Assembly: GCF_003987655.1 (NCBI RefSeq)
Contig: NZ_NGKC01000018.1
Span: forward strand, 1-52,635
Direction of reading: 5' to 3'
Source: Vagococcus acidifermentans
GTDB lineage: Bacteria > Bacillota > Bacilli > Lactobacillales > Vagococcaceae
Length of the DNA: 52,635 nucleotides
The notes below the pieces were generated by a model, which made no database searches, had not been told where the DNA came from, and saw nothing but the letters and a program-made list of their open reading frames with translations. Below are positions 1-7,866 of the stretch, piece by piece. The position numbers were made by a program, and so were the translations under genes. The stretch's first letter is position 1. Each line of letters starts with the position of its first letter.

Positions 1-914
1 TAGACAATGGCCTGTTTGCCGTGACGATTGCTGCAGAATTGCCAGTAGTAAGTTTTTTCCTTCTGACTGTTGATGACACGATACGTCGTTTCATCCGCAT
101 GCAGGACGGTTTCCTGACACAGGTAATGCTTGAGCCGCTCTGCAATTGGATCCAGCGCGTTCTTGACCGCCAGGATATGCCAGTTAGCGATGTTGTCCCG
201 CGTAATAGCTAATCCGTGGACGCGTTGTCAATACTCGACTTGACGGTAGCATGGCAGTTTTTGTTCAAATTTCATGAGTGCGGTCTGTGTTACGAGACTG
301 TTTGATCCTAAACTATTGGGAATCAGCGGTTTTGGCACGGGCGCTTTTTTGAAAGACGGTCTGCCTGCGTGATCACAGGTTTTACAACAATAGGTGTGCT
401 GGTGATGGTTCAGTCGGTCAAGCGCTGCTTGATGGAACAGAATCTCGTCCCGTAGCTGAGTCGAGCCGATGTCTGTCATCACACTGCCGCACTGCTCGCA
501 GATCCGGTCACCTTCAGCTAACGTGTGGTGCTGATCAATCACCGGCAGGTGAGCGATCTTCGCTGCTTTTTGACCGGCCTTTCGGCGGTGTTGATTGACT
601 TCGATGGCACTGGCTGTCTGCGTTGCGGGTGTTTCTGCAGAACGTGTTGCTTCTGACGGCTGGTCTTCCGAAAATAGGCTAAGCTGGCCGCTGACTTGAT
701 TCGATAATGTTTCTTTGGAGCGGCCAAAGCGTTTATCAGTCAAATAAGCTACTTGTTCACGCAATAACTTAACTTCAGCTATTAAGTGTTGATTGGCTTG
801 ATTTGTGGATTCGATGGTTCCTTTTAACGTCTCAATGACTTGAAGCAAGATGGAAACATCGTTATTTTTGTTATTTTTAAGAATCTTATCATCACATAAA
901 GCCACTATTTCCAC
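1..914 (-). pseudogene. tnpC: IS66 transposase TnpC, broken by an in-frame stop and cut by the window edge
   Basis: Reading leftward from a GTG at 914, the protein has a coiled-coil-like N-terminus (LLREQVAYLTDKRFGRSKE), a zinc-binding segment with two CxxC pairs (CEQCGS and CKTCDH) and the IS66 motif KQKLPCYRQVEY. A TGA at 228-230 follows the tyrosine where IS66 proteins have Trp (TGG), so one G-to-A change explains it. The same frame stays open after the stop to base 1 and encodes recognisable transposase core sequence, including HADETTYRV with the first catalytic Asp. No frameshift is needed, only the nonsense codon. The C-terminal catalytic part is outside the window. Confidence 0.9.
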
Positions 915-1015
915 CGCATTTCTATCATTTGATTACGTTATTATTATACCCTAAATCATCACGAAAAAACAGAGGGAAAGCGCATGAAATCAACCTTTCC
1001 GCGACTTTTTCTCTG

Positions 1016-1369
1016 TTAAAATTGGCCGTTAACACCGGGTTTTATTGCTCGTTTTTGGTCGATCGACAACCCATCTAACAACCAACGTATTTGTTGGTGC
1101 GTCAGCTGACGCACCTCGTCTTTTTTGCGCGGCCATTGCAGGCGTCCGTTTTCGATACGCTTATAGCACAGCAGCCAGCCGTCACCATCCCAGTACAATA
1201 GTTTGAACCGGTCGCTTCGTCTGCCGCAAAACAGAAAGATCGCATCATCATAGACGTCCATCTGATAGTCTTGTTGGACGATACCAGCCAGACCATCGAT
1301 TCCCTTGCGTAAATCACAAAAGCCAGTCACGATATAGACCTGTTTGACAGCTGTCAAATCAAGAAGCAT
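1016..1369 (-). CDS. tnpB: IS66 accessory protein TnpB
   Basis: A 117-residue protein matching the IS66 Orf2/TnpB family in length and motifs: the N-terminal GFCDLRKGIDGLAG, the central FLFCGRRSDRFKLLYWDGDG and the C-terminal RWLLDGLSI. It is required with TnpA for transposition of IS66 elements; its biochemical role is not settled. It overlaps the end of tnpA by 11 bp, which suggests translational coupling, and is separated from tnpC by about 100 bp. The gene appears intact. Confidence 0.93.
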   Translation of the reverse strand: MLLDLTAVKQVYIVTGFCDLRKGIDGLAGIVQQDYQMDVYDDAIFLFCGRRSDRFKLLYWDGDGWLLCYKRIENGRLQWPRKKDEVRQLTHQQIRWLLDGLSIDQKRAIKPGVNGQF

Positions 1370-1568
1370 CGGTATTCAGCTCCTTTAACACTGTTTGGAG
1401 AATGTATTGATTGATGCCATTATAGATCAATACCTCGCTGCCATCTTTGTGTCTTAACCGCACTGCAAGTCTCGCTGGACGCGGTGTTTTTTTGTCCGCA
1501 CTTTTGACTTCTTCGATGAGTTGAATAGGGATTATTTCATTTGGTTTATGCAAATATGCCACCTCCAT
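1359..1568 (-). CDS. tnpA: IS66 accessory protein TnpA (short form)
   Basis: A 69-residue basic protein in the position of IS66 Orf1/TnpA, with the segment LAVRLRHKDGSEVLIYNG typical of the C-terminal half of that family. IS66 TnpA proteins are usually longer and start with a helix-turn-helix. Here the start ATG lies only about 70 bp from the element's end, so this is a short version as found in several Firmicute IS66 elements. A GGAGG-type site precedes the ATG on the minus strand. Function is inferred from the family and position. Confidence 0.8.
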   Translation of the reverse strand: MEVAYLHKPNEIIPIQLIEEVKSADKKTPRPARLAVRLRHKDGSEVLIYNGINQYILQTVLKELNTDAS

Positions 1569-1618
1569 AGTTGTTTGTTAGCTCAAGTATACTTGGGGGT
1601 GGCAGCAGATGATAGATA

Positions 1619-1638
1619 CTGTTTTATCAGGCGCTTAC
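1619..1638 (-). repeat. Terminal inverted repeat of the IS66 element
   Basis: Read on the minus strand the end is GTAAGCGCCTGATAAAACAG, which has the GTAAGCGCCTGA form usual for IS66 family termini. The partner repeat is outside the window, so the pairing cannot be verified here. Confidence 0.75.
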
Positions 1639-1658
1639 TGTTTTTTTGTCTAATACTT

Positions 1659-2213
1659 TTACAGCGAATGCACATCACTCACATAAATGTTGATTCCTTT
1701 GTCGGTATCTTCGACCAAGGCGCCTTTTGGTGATTTGCTGATTAGGAGTAACCAGTAAAAATCGCCCACACACCCGCTGGCATGAACAGCAGCAATTGCT
1801 GTAAATTGAGGCGGACTCAGAATTCCTGCTGCAAGAACAATCAATAAACCACTGCTGATTATTATAAATGGCGCTCCCGCAATGATGGCAAATTTTGCTT
1901 TAGGATAAAACGAACCAGGGCTTGTTGCATACGCCATTCCGTTCTTGAATCCGAATGATACAGTTCCTTTCGGATTAAACACTTTAAAGAACAAACCATG
2001 TATTCCTTCATGGACAATCACAAGAACAAATAGAATTATCAGTGAAACTGCTAAACCGTAACCGCTAGTTCCATGCACTGCGGGAGGATTTATTAGTAAA
2101 GCAGCCGCTTTGAATAAAAACCAAAAGAGCACTACAAGGAAAATTGCTACAACATTCAACCACACAATAGCCTTTTTGTCATTAATGATGTCAACTTCTT
2201 TGATTAGTTTCAT
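1659..2213 (-). CDS. DUF3267 family membrane protein with HExxH motif
   Basis: A 184-residue membrane protein with about four hydrophobic segments (near residues 18-42, 54-75, 105-130 and 135-155) and the sequence IVHEGIHGLFFK inside the second one. This HExxH motif is the mark of DUF3267 proteins, which resemble intramembrane or membrane-bound zinc metalloproteases; no substrate is known to me. The ATG at 2213 is chosen over the upstream TTG at 2225 because that TTG forms part of the GGAGGG ribosome site. The stop lies 20 bp from the IS66 end, so the extreme C-terminus may have been altered by the insertion. Confidence 0.8.
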   Translation of the reverse strand: MKLIKEVDIINDKKAIVWLNVVAIFLVVLFWFLFKAAALLINPPAVHGTSGYGLAVSLIILFVLVIVHEGIHGLFFKVFNPKGTVSFGFKNGMAYATSPGSFYPKAKFAIIAGAPFIIISSGLLIVLAAGILSPPQFTAIAAVHASGCVGDFYWLLLISKSPKGALVEDTDKGINIYVSDVHSL

Positions 2214-2225
2214 TTTTCCCTCCAA

Positions 2226-2530
2226 TCTGACAACATTATAGATATCCGATTATCATCAGTCAAGTTTGGTCCGGCTTTCAGGCACTGCCATACCCATTTT
2301 TTTCAGATAATCCTAAGTTGTTTCGAAATTTCGCATGTGCTACTTCTTTGTTCCTTAAAAGCATTCAACCGGTTTGAAGGATAGTTTTTTACTTTGGGAA
2401 TTTGATAGTCGGGCAAAATGCGCTGCGAGTATATGGTGTGTTCGAGAAAATGAAACACTGCAACATGTTACCTGCGATCCGCATCCATAGAGCAGAGAAA
2501 AAAATGTCCTGAAGTATGACCGTGAAATCG
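2226..2530. other. Intergenic stretch with no intact gene
   Basis: No complete reading frame with a ribosome site is visible. The minus strand contains a loosely protein-like but interrupted frame between about 2460 and 2250 that might be an old gene remnant; I could not assign it to a family. It separates two minus-strand genes. Confidence 0.4.
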
Positions 2531-2564
2531 AAAAAGAAGCAGAATGTTCATCTGCTTCCTTTTT
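2531..2564 (-). terminator. Terminator of the His/Cys-rich secreted protein gene
   Basis: An 8-bp perfect stem GAAGCAGA/TCTGCTTC (2536-2543 with 2551-2558) and a 7-base loop, flanked by A-rich and T-rich runs on the two sides, so it could work in both directions. It lies just after the stop of the minus-strand gene at 2574. Confidence 0.8.
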
Positions 2565-2573
2565 ACGGCGTGA

Positions 2574-2921
2574 TTAACTTCTGGCAGGACAGTTCCCCAT
2601 CCAATAGCCATGTTCATGATAATGATGTTGTTTTACACGTACATCATCGTTATAGTATGGACAGTCTTCTTTATAAATGCAATCTTCTCTTTGGCATCTG
2701 TTCAACGGACGTTCTTCAACTTGCTGAGCTTGCCGCTGGTGTTGGGGAGTCTGGTTGTTGACACATTGTCCGGCTTCTTCATATCTTGGGCAATGAGTGT
2801 TATTAGCACGGTATCCATGTCCGTGTCCATTTCCATGGCCTCTCGCAACAGCAGAGAACGGTGAAGACACTACGAACAGCACTGCAAGCAGTAACACGCC
2901 GATAAGTCTAAATTTTTTCAA
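2574..2921 (-). CDS. Small secreted His- and Cys-rich protein, function unknown
   Basis: A 115-residue protein with a clear signal peptide: LKKFR, then a hydrophobic stretch ending at FSAVARG, with probable signal peptidase I cleavage after SAVA. The mature part begins with GHGNGHGHG, has six Cys (in HCPRYEEAGQC, RCQREDCIYKEDCPYY and a final NCPARS) and a second His cluster HHYHEHG. The pattern suggests extracellular metal binding or disulfide bonding, which is only inference. The TTG at 2919-2921 is chosen because a GAGGTGA site precedes it at the right distance; a longer upstream ATG start lacks such a site and would bury the signal peptide. I do not recognise the family. Confidence 0.65.
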   Translation of the reverse strand: MKKFRLIGVLLLAVLFVVSSPFSAVARGHGNGHGHGYRANNTHCPRYEEAGQCVNNQTPQHQRQAQQVEERPLNRCQREDCIYKEDCPYYNDDVRVKQHHYHEHGYWMGNCPARS

Positions 2922-3119
2922 GAAGTTCACCTCGCTTAATACATAATAACTACATTCATTATAACATATATATAAATTTTTCATACATTTTAAGCATAAA
3001 ACGTGGAATTAAACGAATGATTGTTGGGTTGTCAGCCGGTTAACCGGAAATTGTGTCTGTCGAGGAGAGGAGGCTGCTGATTTGTCGTAAAAATGAGCGG
3101 ATGTAAATAAGAAGAATGA

Positions 3120-3190
3120 AGCGGGTGACGAGAATCGAACTCGCGATGGCAGCTTGGGAAGCTGCAGTTTTACCACTAAACTACACCCGC
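3120..3190 (-). tRNA. tRNA-Gly, anticodon CCC
   Basis: A complete cloverleaf on the minus strand: 7-bp acceptor stem GCGGGTG/CACCCGC, D arm with GTTTAGTGGTAAAAC, anticodon stem GCAGC/GCTGC with loop TTCCCAA (anticodon CCC), T arm with loop TTCGATT, and U as discriminator base, which is normal for tRNA-Gly. CCA is not encoded. It is a single tRNA, not part of a cluster. Confidence 0.93.
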
Positions 3191-3249
3191 ATAATGAAAA
3201 TTATAGATGATAGCGGCTGATTTTTCAAGCAGCATGAGAATTTTTTTGA

Positions 3250-3366
3250 AAAAAAAGACACCTGGTGAAGGGATGTCTTTCAATGTTACCGGGAAAACCC
3301 GGAAAACTAGATTAGCTGCATGCAACTGCATGCGGAGTTTTTGAAATGAAAAGAATGATTGATTGT
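3250..3366 (-). ncRNA. Candidate small structured RNA upstream of tRNA-Gly
   Basis: No gene lies between 3191 and 3541, yet the minus strand holds a set of RNA-like signals. A possible promoter (TTTGAT at 3394-3399 and TAGAAT at 3372-3377, 16 bp apart) is followed by a hairpin with GCATGC stems (3316-3335), a CCGGG-aaaa-CCCGG hairpin (3289-3302), and a strong terminator with AAAGACA/TGTCTTT stem (3254-3260 with 3274-3280) followed on that strand by eight U. The predicted transcript is about 115 nt. No known RNA family was recognised. Confidence 0.4.
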
Positions 3367-3465
3367 TGTAAATTCTACAGCTCCAAACTGAAAATCAAAT
3401 GAAAAAACACTTATATTTTTATAAAAAATAAAAACTTACTTGCTAACGGCTGACGAACTCGGAAT

Positions 3466-3508
3466 ATTGTAAGCGTTATTTGCTTTATGTTGTCTATTTT
3501 TGTATGAT
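3466..3508 (+). promoter_or_regulatory. Promoter of the YitT gene, with a near-match cre site
   Basis: TTGCTT at 3480-3485 and TATGAT at 3503-3508 are 17 bp apart. Immediately upstream, TGTAAGCGTTATTT at 3468-3481 matches 12 of 14 positions of the catabolite-responsive element form TGTAANCGNTNWCA, missing only the final CA; its role is therefore uncertain. Confidence 0.55.
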
Positions 3509-3541
3509 AAAGGGGAGAATAAAAATTGGATGGGATAGTTA

Positions 3542-4225
3542 ATGGGTGTCATTGAAAAGCTTAAGTTGGAGTGGCAAGAGACGGTTGCTTTATTTTCAAT
3601 GCAGCGGATGGTGTTGATTGCGTTGGGGACAGCAGCATTGTCTTTCGGTATTTACAACATTCATCAACAAAGCGGTGTGAGTGAGGGCGGTGTACTGGGC
3701 GCTATTTTATTATTGCATCACTGGTTTCGTTTGCCGTCTTCGTTTGTGTCTCCGTTGCTTGATTTGTTGTGTTATGTGTTTGCCTTTAAGTATCTTGGGA
3801 AAAACTTTATCAAACTCTCGTTGTTTTCATCAATCAGTCTGGCATCTTTTTTCAGGCTTTGGGAATTAAGTGCTCCCGTTTTGCCTAATTATGCTGATGC
3901 TCCGCTGATGGCAGCCATTTTGGGCGGCTTGTTTGTTGGTGTAGGGGTCGGTATTATTGTGCGTCAAGGCGGTTCGAGCGGGGGAGATGATGCGCTGGCG
4001 CTTGTCATCTCGAAGTTATTCCACATCAGGATTTCTAAAGCCTATTTGACAACGGACCTGACAGTGTTGTTGTTGTCGCTCAGCTATATTTCATGGCAGA
4101 AAATTATTTTTTCGTTGATAACAGTCACACTGTCGTCTTATTTGATTGATTTTATCAAATCATTCAGTTTCGCCAAAAGTACGGCGGTATCGAAAGTGTC
4201 TGTTTCAAAAGTCAGAAAGGATTAA
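3542..4225 (+). CDS. YitT family integral membrane protein without DUF2179 domain
   Basis: A 227-residue protein with about six hydrophobic segments. It has the YitT (DUF161) signatures: an SEGG motif after the first membrane span (SGVSEGGVLG) and GVGVGIIVRQGGSSGGDDA in the fourth span region. Usual YitT proteins are about 280 residues and end in a cytosolic DUF2179 domain; this one stops after the last span with a short Ser/Lys-rich tail. Function in the family is not established. The start ATG at 3542 has only a weak ribosome site (GGATGGGAT). Monocistronic by context. Confidence 0.85.
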   Translation: MGVIEKLKLEWQETVALFSMQRMVLIALGTAALSFGIYNIHQQSGVSEGGVLGAILLLHHWFRLPSSFVSPLLDLLCYVFAFKYLGKNFIKLSLFSSISLASFFRLWELSAPVLPNYADAPLMAAILGGLFVGVGVGIIVRQGGSSGGDDALALVISKLFHIRISKAYLTTDLTVLLLSLSYISWQKIIFSLITVTLSSYLIDFIKSFSFAKSTAVSKVSVSKVRKD

Positions 4226-4248
4226 TCAGCAGAGACCTGTTTATGCAT

Positions 4249-4278
4249 AAAAAAAGGGCACATCTAAAAGGAGGTGCC
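4249..4278 (-). terminator. Minus-strand terminator-like hairpin without an obvious gene upstream
   Basis: GGCAC/GTGCC stem at 4257-4261 and 4274-4278, followed on the minus strand by seven U. The usp gene upstream on that strand already has its own terminator at 4418-4449, so this may be a back-up terminator or end an unannotated short RNA from 4280-4417. Confidence 0.45.
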
Positions 4279-4417
4279 AACTAAATGCTATACTGTGGAA
4301 TGTAAACAGGATAACATGAATTGTCTGAAACACAAAGCAGTTAGCTTGTGAAAAATATCTTTTGCTGTTTTCCGGCTGAGAGTCAATTGAGTCGTTGTAA
4401 TAGTGTACAGAAGCATC

Positions 4418-4449
4418 AAAAAAGACGCGCAATCAGCACGTCTTTTTTC
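4418..4449 (-). terminator. Terminator of the universal stress protein gene
   Basis: AAAAAAGACG and CGTCTTTTTT arms around a 10-12 base loop at 4418-4449; U-rich tails in both directions. It lies 18 bp beyond the stop of the minus-strand usp gene. Confidence 0.8.
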
Positions 4450-4466
4450 TATCGAAAGTATTCTGC

Positions 4467-4910
4467 CTATTTAACGACTAATACAGTACAGTGTGCATGT
4501 GTCAAGACGTATGATGCCGTCGAGCCAACAAAAAATTGTTCCACATTATGTCTGCCGGTGGCACCGATAACGATGAGGTCAACATCTTTTTCCTTAGCCA
4601 GCTTGACGATTTCCCGTTTGGCATTCCCATGGGGAGTGATGATCTGGACCGGTTTACTGAGCGCAAAGTTGAGATTTTCAATTTTGGACTCAAGTTCTTC
4701 TCTGGCGGATTGTTCGTTTGATTTATGCTGCTCATATACAGCGTTGAATACTGCTGAATCTGAGGAAACGAAGTCGAAGGTATCAAAAACTTGGACGACT
4801 GTTAACTCCGCGTTATTACGTTTGCTGATGAACATTGCTCTTTTCAATGCATTTTCAGATTGCGCCGAACCGTCAAAAGCTGCTAAAACATTTTTATATG
4901 CTTCTTCCAT
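4467..4910 (-). CDS. Universal stress protein UspA family
   Basis: A 147-residue cytoplasmic single-domain Usp protein. It opens with YKNVLAAFDGS (the first strand and conserved Asp of the alpha/beta fold) and has the ATP-binding pattern G-x2-G-x9-G-S in GATGRHNVEQFFVGSTASYV, followed by the terminal strand CTVLVVK. This pattern marks the ATP-binding MJ0577-like branch. Such proteins contribute to survival under stress or growth arrest, but the precise role of this paralogue cannot be told. A TAAGGAGG site precedes the ATG at 4910. It appears to be a single-gene transcript. Confidence 0.92.
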   Translation of the reverse strand: MEEAYKNVLAAFDGSAQSENALKRAMFISKRNNAELTVVQVFDTFDFVSSDSAVFNAVYEQHKSNEQSAREELESKIENLNFALSKPVQIITPHGNAKREIVKLAKEKDVDLIVIGATGRHNVEQFFVGSTASYVLTHAHCTVLVVK

Positions 4911-5009
4911 TGAAACCGCCTCCTTACATTAATTGTAGCACCTAAAGGATTGAAATGAAAGGCTTCTCCTGATTCGGCGGCAGCCACGTAAAGCGAAGGG
5001 ACTTGATGG

Positions 5010-5063
5010 CATGAAAAAACCGCTCATCTGGATCAACAAAGGATGTGATGAACGGTTTTTCAT
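5010..5063 (-). terminator. Terminator of the 5096-5401 gene
   Basis: A long imperfect stem with arms ATGAAAAAACCGCTCATC and GATGAACGGTTTTTCAT around a 14-base loop, with U-rich ends on either strand; it follows the stop of the minus-strand gene. Confidence 0.7.
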
Positions 5064-5095
5064 GTGACATTTTTTGGTGAATACCGGATAAACGC

Positions 5096-5401
5096 TCAGG
5101 AGTCAACTTGCTGTTGTGCCTGTTCGCATTTGTCCAAATCCGCCAACGCTTCGATCATTATATCGACACAATGATTTAACTCCATAATAATATCAAGCAC
5201 TCTCATTTTTTCAAAAAACAAATCGTCTGTGCCTTTGGTAGGGACGATATCTTCCGACTCATAAATGAAATCGACAATTACTTTCGAGCCGCTGATTGAC
5301 TTGCGAACAACTACCAAATCATCGTACAGACTTATTTTTTTTGAACTAAATTTCGATATAATGTCTTGCAACAAAGTTAAACAATGGTCAAATTTTATCA
5401 A
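5096..5401 (-). CDS. Hypothetical protein, 101 residues
   Basis: An acidic, mostly helical cytoplasmic protein with no signal peptide or membrane span and no motif I recognise. The start is a TTG at 5399-5401, supported by a very strong GGAGGGGG ribosome site seven bases upstream; no ATG fits. It has its own terminator and is divergent from xerD with about 150 bp between the two. Its reality is supported by the site and terminator, not by homology. Confidence 0.65.
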   Translation of the reverse strand: MIKFDHCLTLLQDIISKFSSKKISLYDDLVVVRKSISGSKVIVDFIYESEDIVPTKGTDDLFFEKMRVLDIIMELNHCVDIMIEALADLDKCEQAQQQVDS

Positions 5402-5553
5402 AAAACCCCCTCCTGTACATCTCTATTATAAAACATTTTTGCCAAAAAGGAATTTTTATTATTGTCAAAATTTTTTAACGTGCGTATGCCGGTCGATTAG
5501 TTAACATAATCCTAGAAATTACCGTAAAAAACTGATATGATATTACAGGAATA

Positions 5554-6471
5554 ATGATGAAGGCAAGTGAGTTTATGAAAGAAGCATTGACAGATTATCT
5601 TCACTATTTGAAAATAGAGCGCGGCCTTTCAAAAAATACTCTGGCCAGTTACGAGAGGGATCTGGTGCGTTACCTTGGATTTCTTGAGGAGAGGGACGTG
5701 GCTGACTGGTCACATATTGACCGCTACCACGTGCTGGACTTTCTGGAAGAGTTAAGAAATGAAGGGAAGTCTTCCGCAACGATTATCCGGATGGTGTCCA
5801 GTCTGAGGAAATTCCATCAGTTTTTGCGCCAAGAACGGTACACGGAGTCAGACCCGATGCAGTATGTCGATACACCGAAAAAAACGCAGCGCCTCCCCAA
5901 AACATTATCTGTTGCCGAGGTTGAAAAAATTATTGAGATGCCGGATACAACGACAAGCCTCGGTATCCGCGACCGTGCCATTCTGGAAGTCATGTACGCG
6001 ACAGGCTTGCGTGTGACAGAATTGATTTCGCTGAAACTGGACGATTTGCATCTTTCACTTGGGCTGATTCAGACTGTCGGCAAGGGTGACAAGGAACGCA
6101 TCATCCCTCTGGGCGACCTTGCAATCAATTGGATTAATGAGTACTTGGAAAAGTCGCGTCCCGAATTAGTCTACCGTTCAGGCAACAGGGACAATCCCTA
6201 CTTGTTTTTGAACTATAAAGGACGTCAGTTTTCACGGCAGGGGATTTGGAAAAATTTGAAGATTTATGTTGTGCAGGCGGGAATCCAGAAAGATGTCACG
6301 CCGCATACATTGCGCCATAGTTTTGCCACTCATCTGCTGGAGAACGGCGCCGACCTGCGGGTGGTTCAAGAGCTGCTCGGCCATGCAGATATTTCGACGA
6401 CGCAGATATATACGCATATTACGAAGCAGCGGATGGCTGATGTGTATAAAAAGTATTTTCCGCGTGCTTAG
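5554..6471 (+). CDS. xerD: Site-specific tyrosine recombinase XerD
   Basis: Resolves chromosome dimers at dif with XerC. The N-terminal SAM-like domain (about residues 8-95) contains GLSKNTLASYERDL, and the C-terminal catalytic domain holds the full set of active residues: Arg in ATGLRVTEL, Lys in GKGDKER, His-x-x-Arg in HTLRHSFATHL, His in GHADISTTQIY and the nucleophilic Tyr in IYTHI. Length is about 298-305 depending on start; homologues align best from the Met at 5575 (MKEALTDYL), so the first seven residues may not be made. It begins an operon with scpA and scpB, an order common in Firmicutes. Confidence 0.93.
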   Translation: MMKASEFMKEALTDYLHYLKIERGLSKNTLASYERDLVRYLGFLEERDVADWSHIDRYHVLDFLEELRNEGKSSATIIRMVSSLRKFHQFLRQERYTESDPMQYVDTPKKTQRLPKTLSVAEVEKIIEMPDTTTSLGIRDRAILEVMYATGLRVTELISLKLDDLHLSLGLIQTVGKGDKERIIPLGDLAINWINEYLEKSRPELVYRSGNRDNPYLFLNYKGRQFSRQGIWKNLKIYVVQAGIQKDVTPHTLRHSFATHLLENGADLRVVQELLGHADISTTQIYTHITKQRMADVYKKYFPRA

Positions 6472-6491
6472 TCAGATTGAAAGAAAGTTGG

Positions 6492-7265
6492 ATGACAGTG
6501 ACAGAATTAAACGTCAAACTGGATGTGTTCGAGGGACCGCTGGATTTATTGCTTCATTTAATCAAACAGCTGGAAATCGATATTTATGATATCCCTATTT
6601 CAGAAATCACTGAACAGTATTTGGAGTACATTCATACAATGAAAGTACTGGACTTGGAACTGGCAGGCGAGTATATTGTAATGGCTGCGACACTGATGTC
6701 GATAAAAAGTAAAATGCTGCTGCCGAAGCAGGAAATCGCCTATGATGAGGACAGCGATTATCCAGACGAAGGGGAAGACCCGCGGGATGCACTGGTTGCA
6801 CAGCTTTTGGAATATCGTAAATACAAATATGCAGCAGATGTATTGAAAGACAAAGAAATCGAACGTGGGCATTATTACACCAAAGAAGCTGCCAATTTGG
6901 ACTGTTACCGGGAAGATGTGCCGCCGTTGGAACCAAATCAAATCACTACGATTGATTTGTTTTTTGCATTTCATGAAATGCTGAACCGGCAAAAAGCGCA
7001 AGAGCCTTTGACAACAACCATTGTAGCGGAAAGTTTTACGATTGAAGAAAAAATCGATCACATTTTAACTAAATTGACACATTTGCCGACTTCCCAGGGG
7101 ATTCACTTTAATGACCTGTTCACTTCGTTCTCCAAGAGCGAAATCGTCACGACTTTTATGGCACTGCTGGAAGTTGTCAAGTCGGGCGATGTGGTTGCCA
7201 AGCAGGCAACACGGCATGAACCGATATATTTATACCGACGAACAAAAACGAGGGTTAATGAATGA
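6492..7265 (+). CDS. scpA: Segregation and condensation protein A
   Basis: The kleisin subunit of the SMC-ScpAB condensin-like complex, which organises and segregates the nucleoid. The N-terminal part carries the ScpA signature KLDVFEGPLDLLLHLI and the helix that binds the SMC neck; the C-terminal winged-helix region is near residues 175-255. Length is 257 with the ATG at 6492, preceded by AAGAAAG; an upstream TTG at 6477 has no ribosome site. It overlaps scpB by 4 bp (ATGA). Confidence 0.95.
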   Translation: MTVTELNVKLDVFEGPLDLLLHLIKQLEIDIYDIPISEITEQYLEYIHTMKVLDLELAGEYIVMAATLMSIKSKMLLPKQEIAYDEDSDYPDEGEDPRDALVAQLLEYRKYKYAADVLKDKEIERGHYYTKEAANLDCYREDVPPLEPNQITTIDLFFAFHEMLNRQKAQEPLTTTIVAESFTIEEKIDHILTKLTHLPTSQGIHFNDLFTSFSKSEIVTTFMALLEVVKSGDVVAKQATRHEPIYLYRRTKTRVNE

Positions 7266-7864
7266 ATGAAATAAATAAGATAGAAGCACTGTTATTTGTA
7301 GCAGGTGATGAAGGCATGTCTCTCAATGAGCTGGCTTATTTAAGCGGGCAGTCTACATCTGCTGCTTTTGACGCCGTAGAACGGCTGAAACAGAAATATG
7401 CGGCTGACGGTGACAGTGCACTCCATATTTTGGAAGTTGGCGACCGTTTTTTAATGACTACTAAAAAAGAATTTTCAGATTTGCTGAAAGCTTATGCAAC
7501 ATCGTCCATGTCGAAGCAGCTCTCGCAAGCTGCCTTGGAGTGTCTGTCGATTATTGCCTATAAACAGCCGATCACCCGCGTCGAAGTTGATCACATTCGC
7601 GGGGTGCAGTCATCCGGTGCCATTCAAAAGCTGGTACTGAGACAATTAATTGAAGAAAAGGGCCGTGTCGACGGACCGGGCCGTGCCATCCTGTATGGTA
7701 CCACTGCCTATTTTTATGACTACTTCGGCATTAAAACGATTGATGATTTGCCGTCCATCGAAGACATAGAAACACAAGTGGGCGATGATATTCCCACGGA
7801 TTTATTTTTTGATAAGTTTAACCAGCAATTTGAAGACGAATATACAGAAGACTTAGGAGATTGA
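7262..7864 (+). CDS. scpB: Segregation and condensation protein B
   Basis: A 200-residue protein made of two winged-helix domains; it forms a dimer that binds ScpA in the SMC complex. Recognised by MNEINKIEALLFVAGDEG at the start and by the second-domain motif ALECLSIIAYKQPITRVEVD followed by IRGV, both strongly conserved. Start and stop overlap with neighbours (ATGA with scpA, and the rluB site lies inside the scpB end), so the three are translated as one operon. The C-terminal tail is acidic and probably disordered. Confidence 0.95.
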   Translation: MNEINKIEALLFVAGDEGMSLNELAYLSGQSTSAAFDAVERLKQKYAADGDSALHILEVGDRFLMTTKKEFSDLLKAYATSSMSKQLSQAALECLSIIAYKQPITRVEVDHIRGVQSSGAIQKLVLRQLIEEKGRVDGPGRAILYGTTAYFYDYFGIKTIDDLPSIEDIETQVGDDIPTDLFFDKFNQQFEDEYTEDLGD

Positions 7865-7866
7865 TT

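Larger units (their letters stand above)
1..1638 (-). mobile_element. IS66-family insertion sequence, partial (left end outside window)
   Basis: Three minus-strand genes in the standard IS66 order (tnpA, tnpB, tnpC) lie inside a unit whose outer end is a GTAAGCGCCTGA-type terminus, typical of IS66 elements, at 1638. The rest of tnpC and the other terminus lie beyond base 1. The element sits 20 bp beyond the stop codon of the DUF3267 gene. TnpC has an in-frame stop, so this copy is probably not able to move by itself. Confidence 0.9.

Noticed and set aside
4241-4432. 63-residue minus-strand frame after the usp gene
   Set aside because: It starts inside the usp terminator, has no ribosome site and its sequence is not protein-like.
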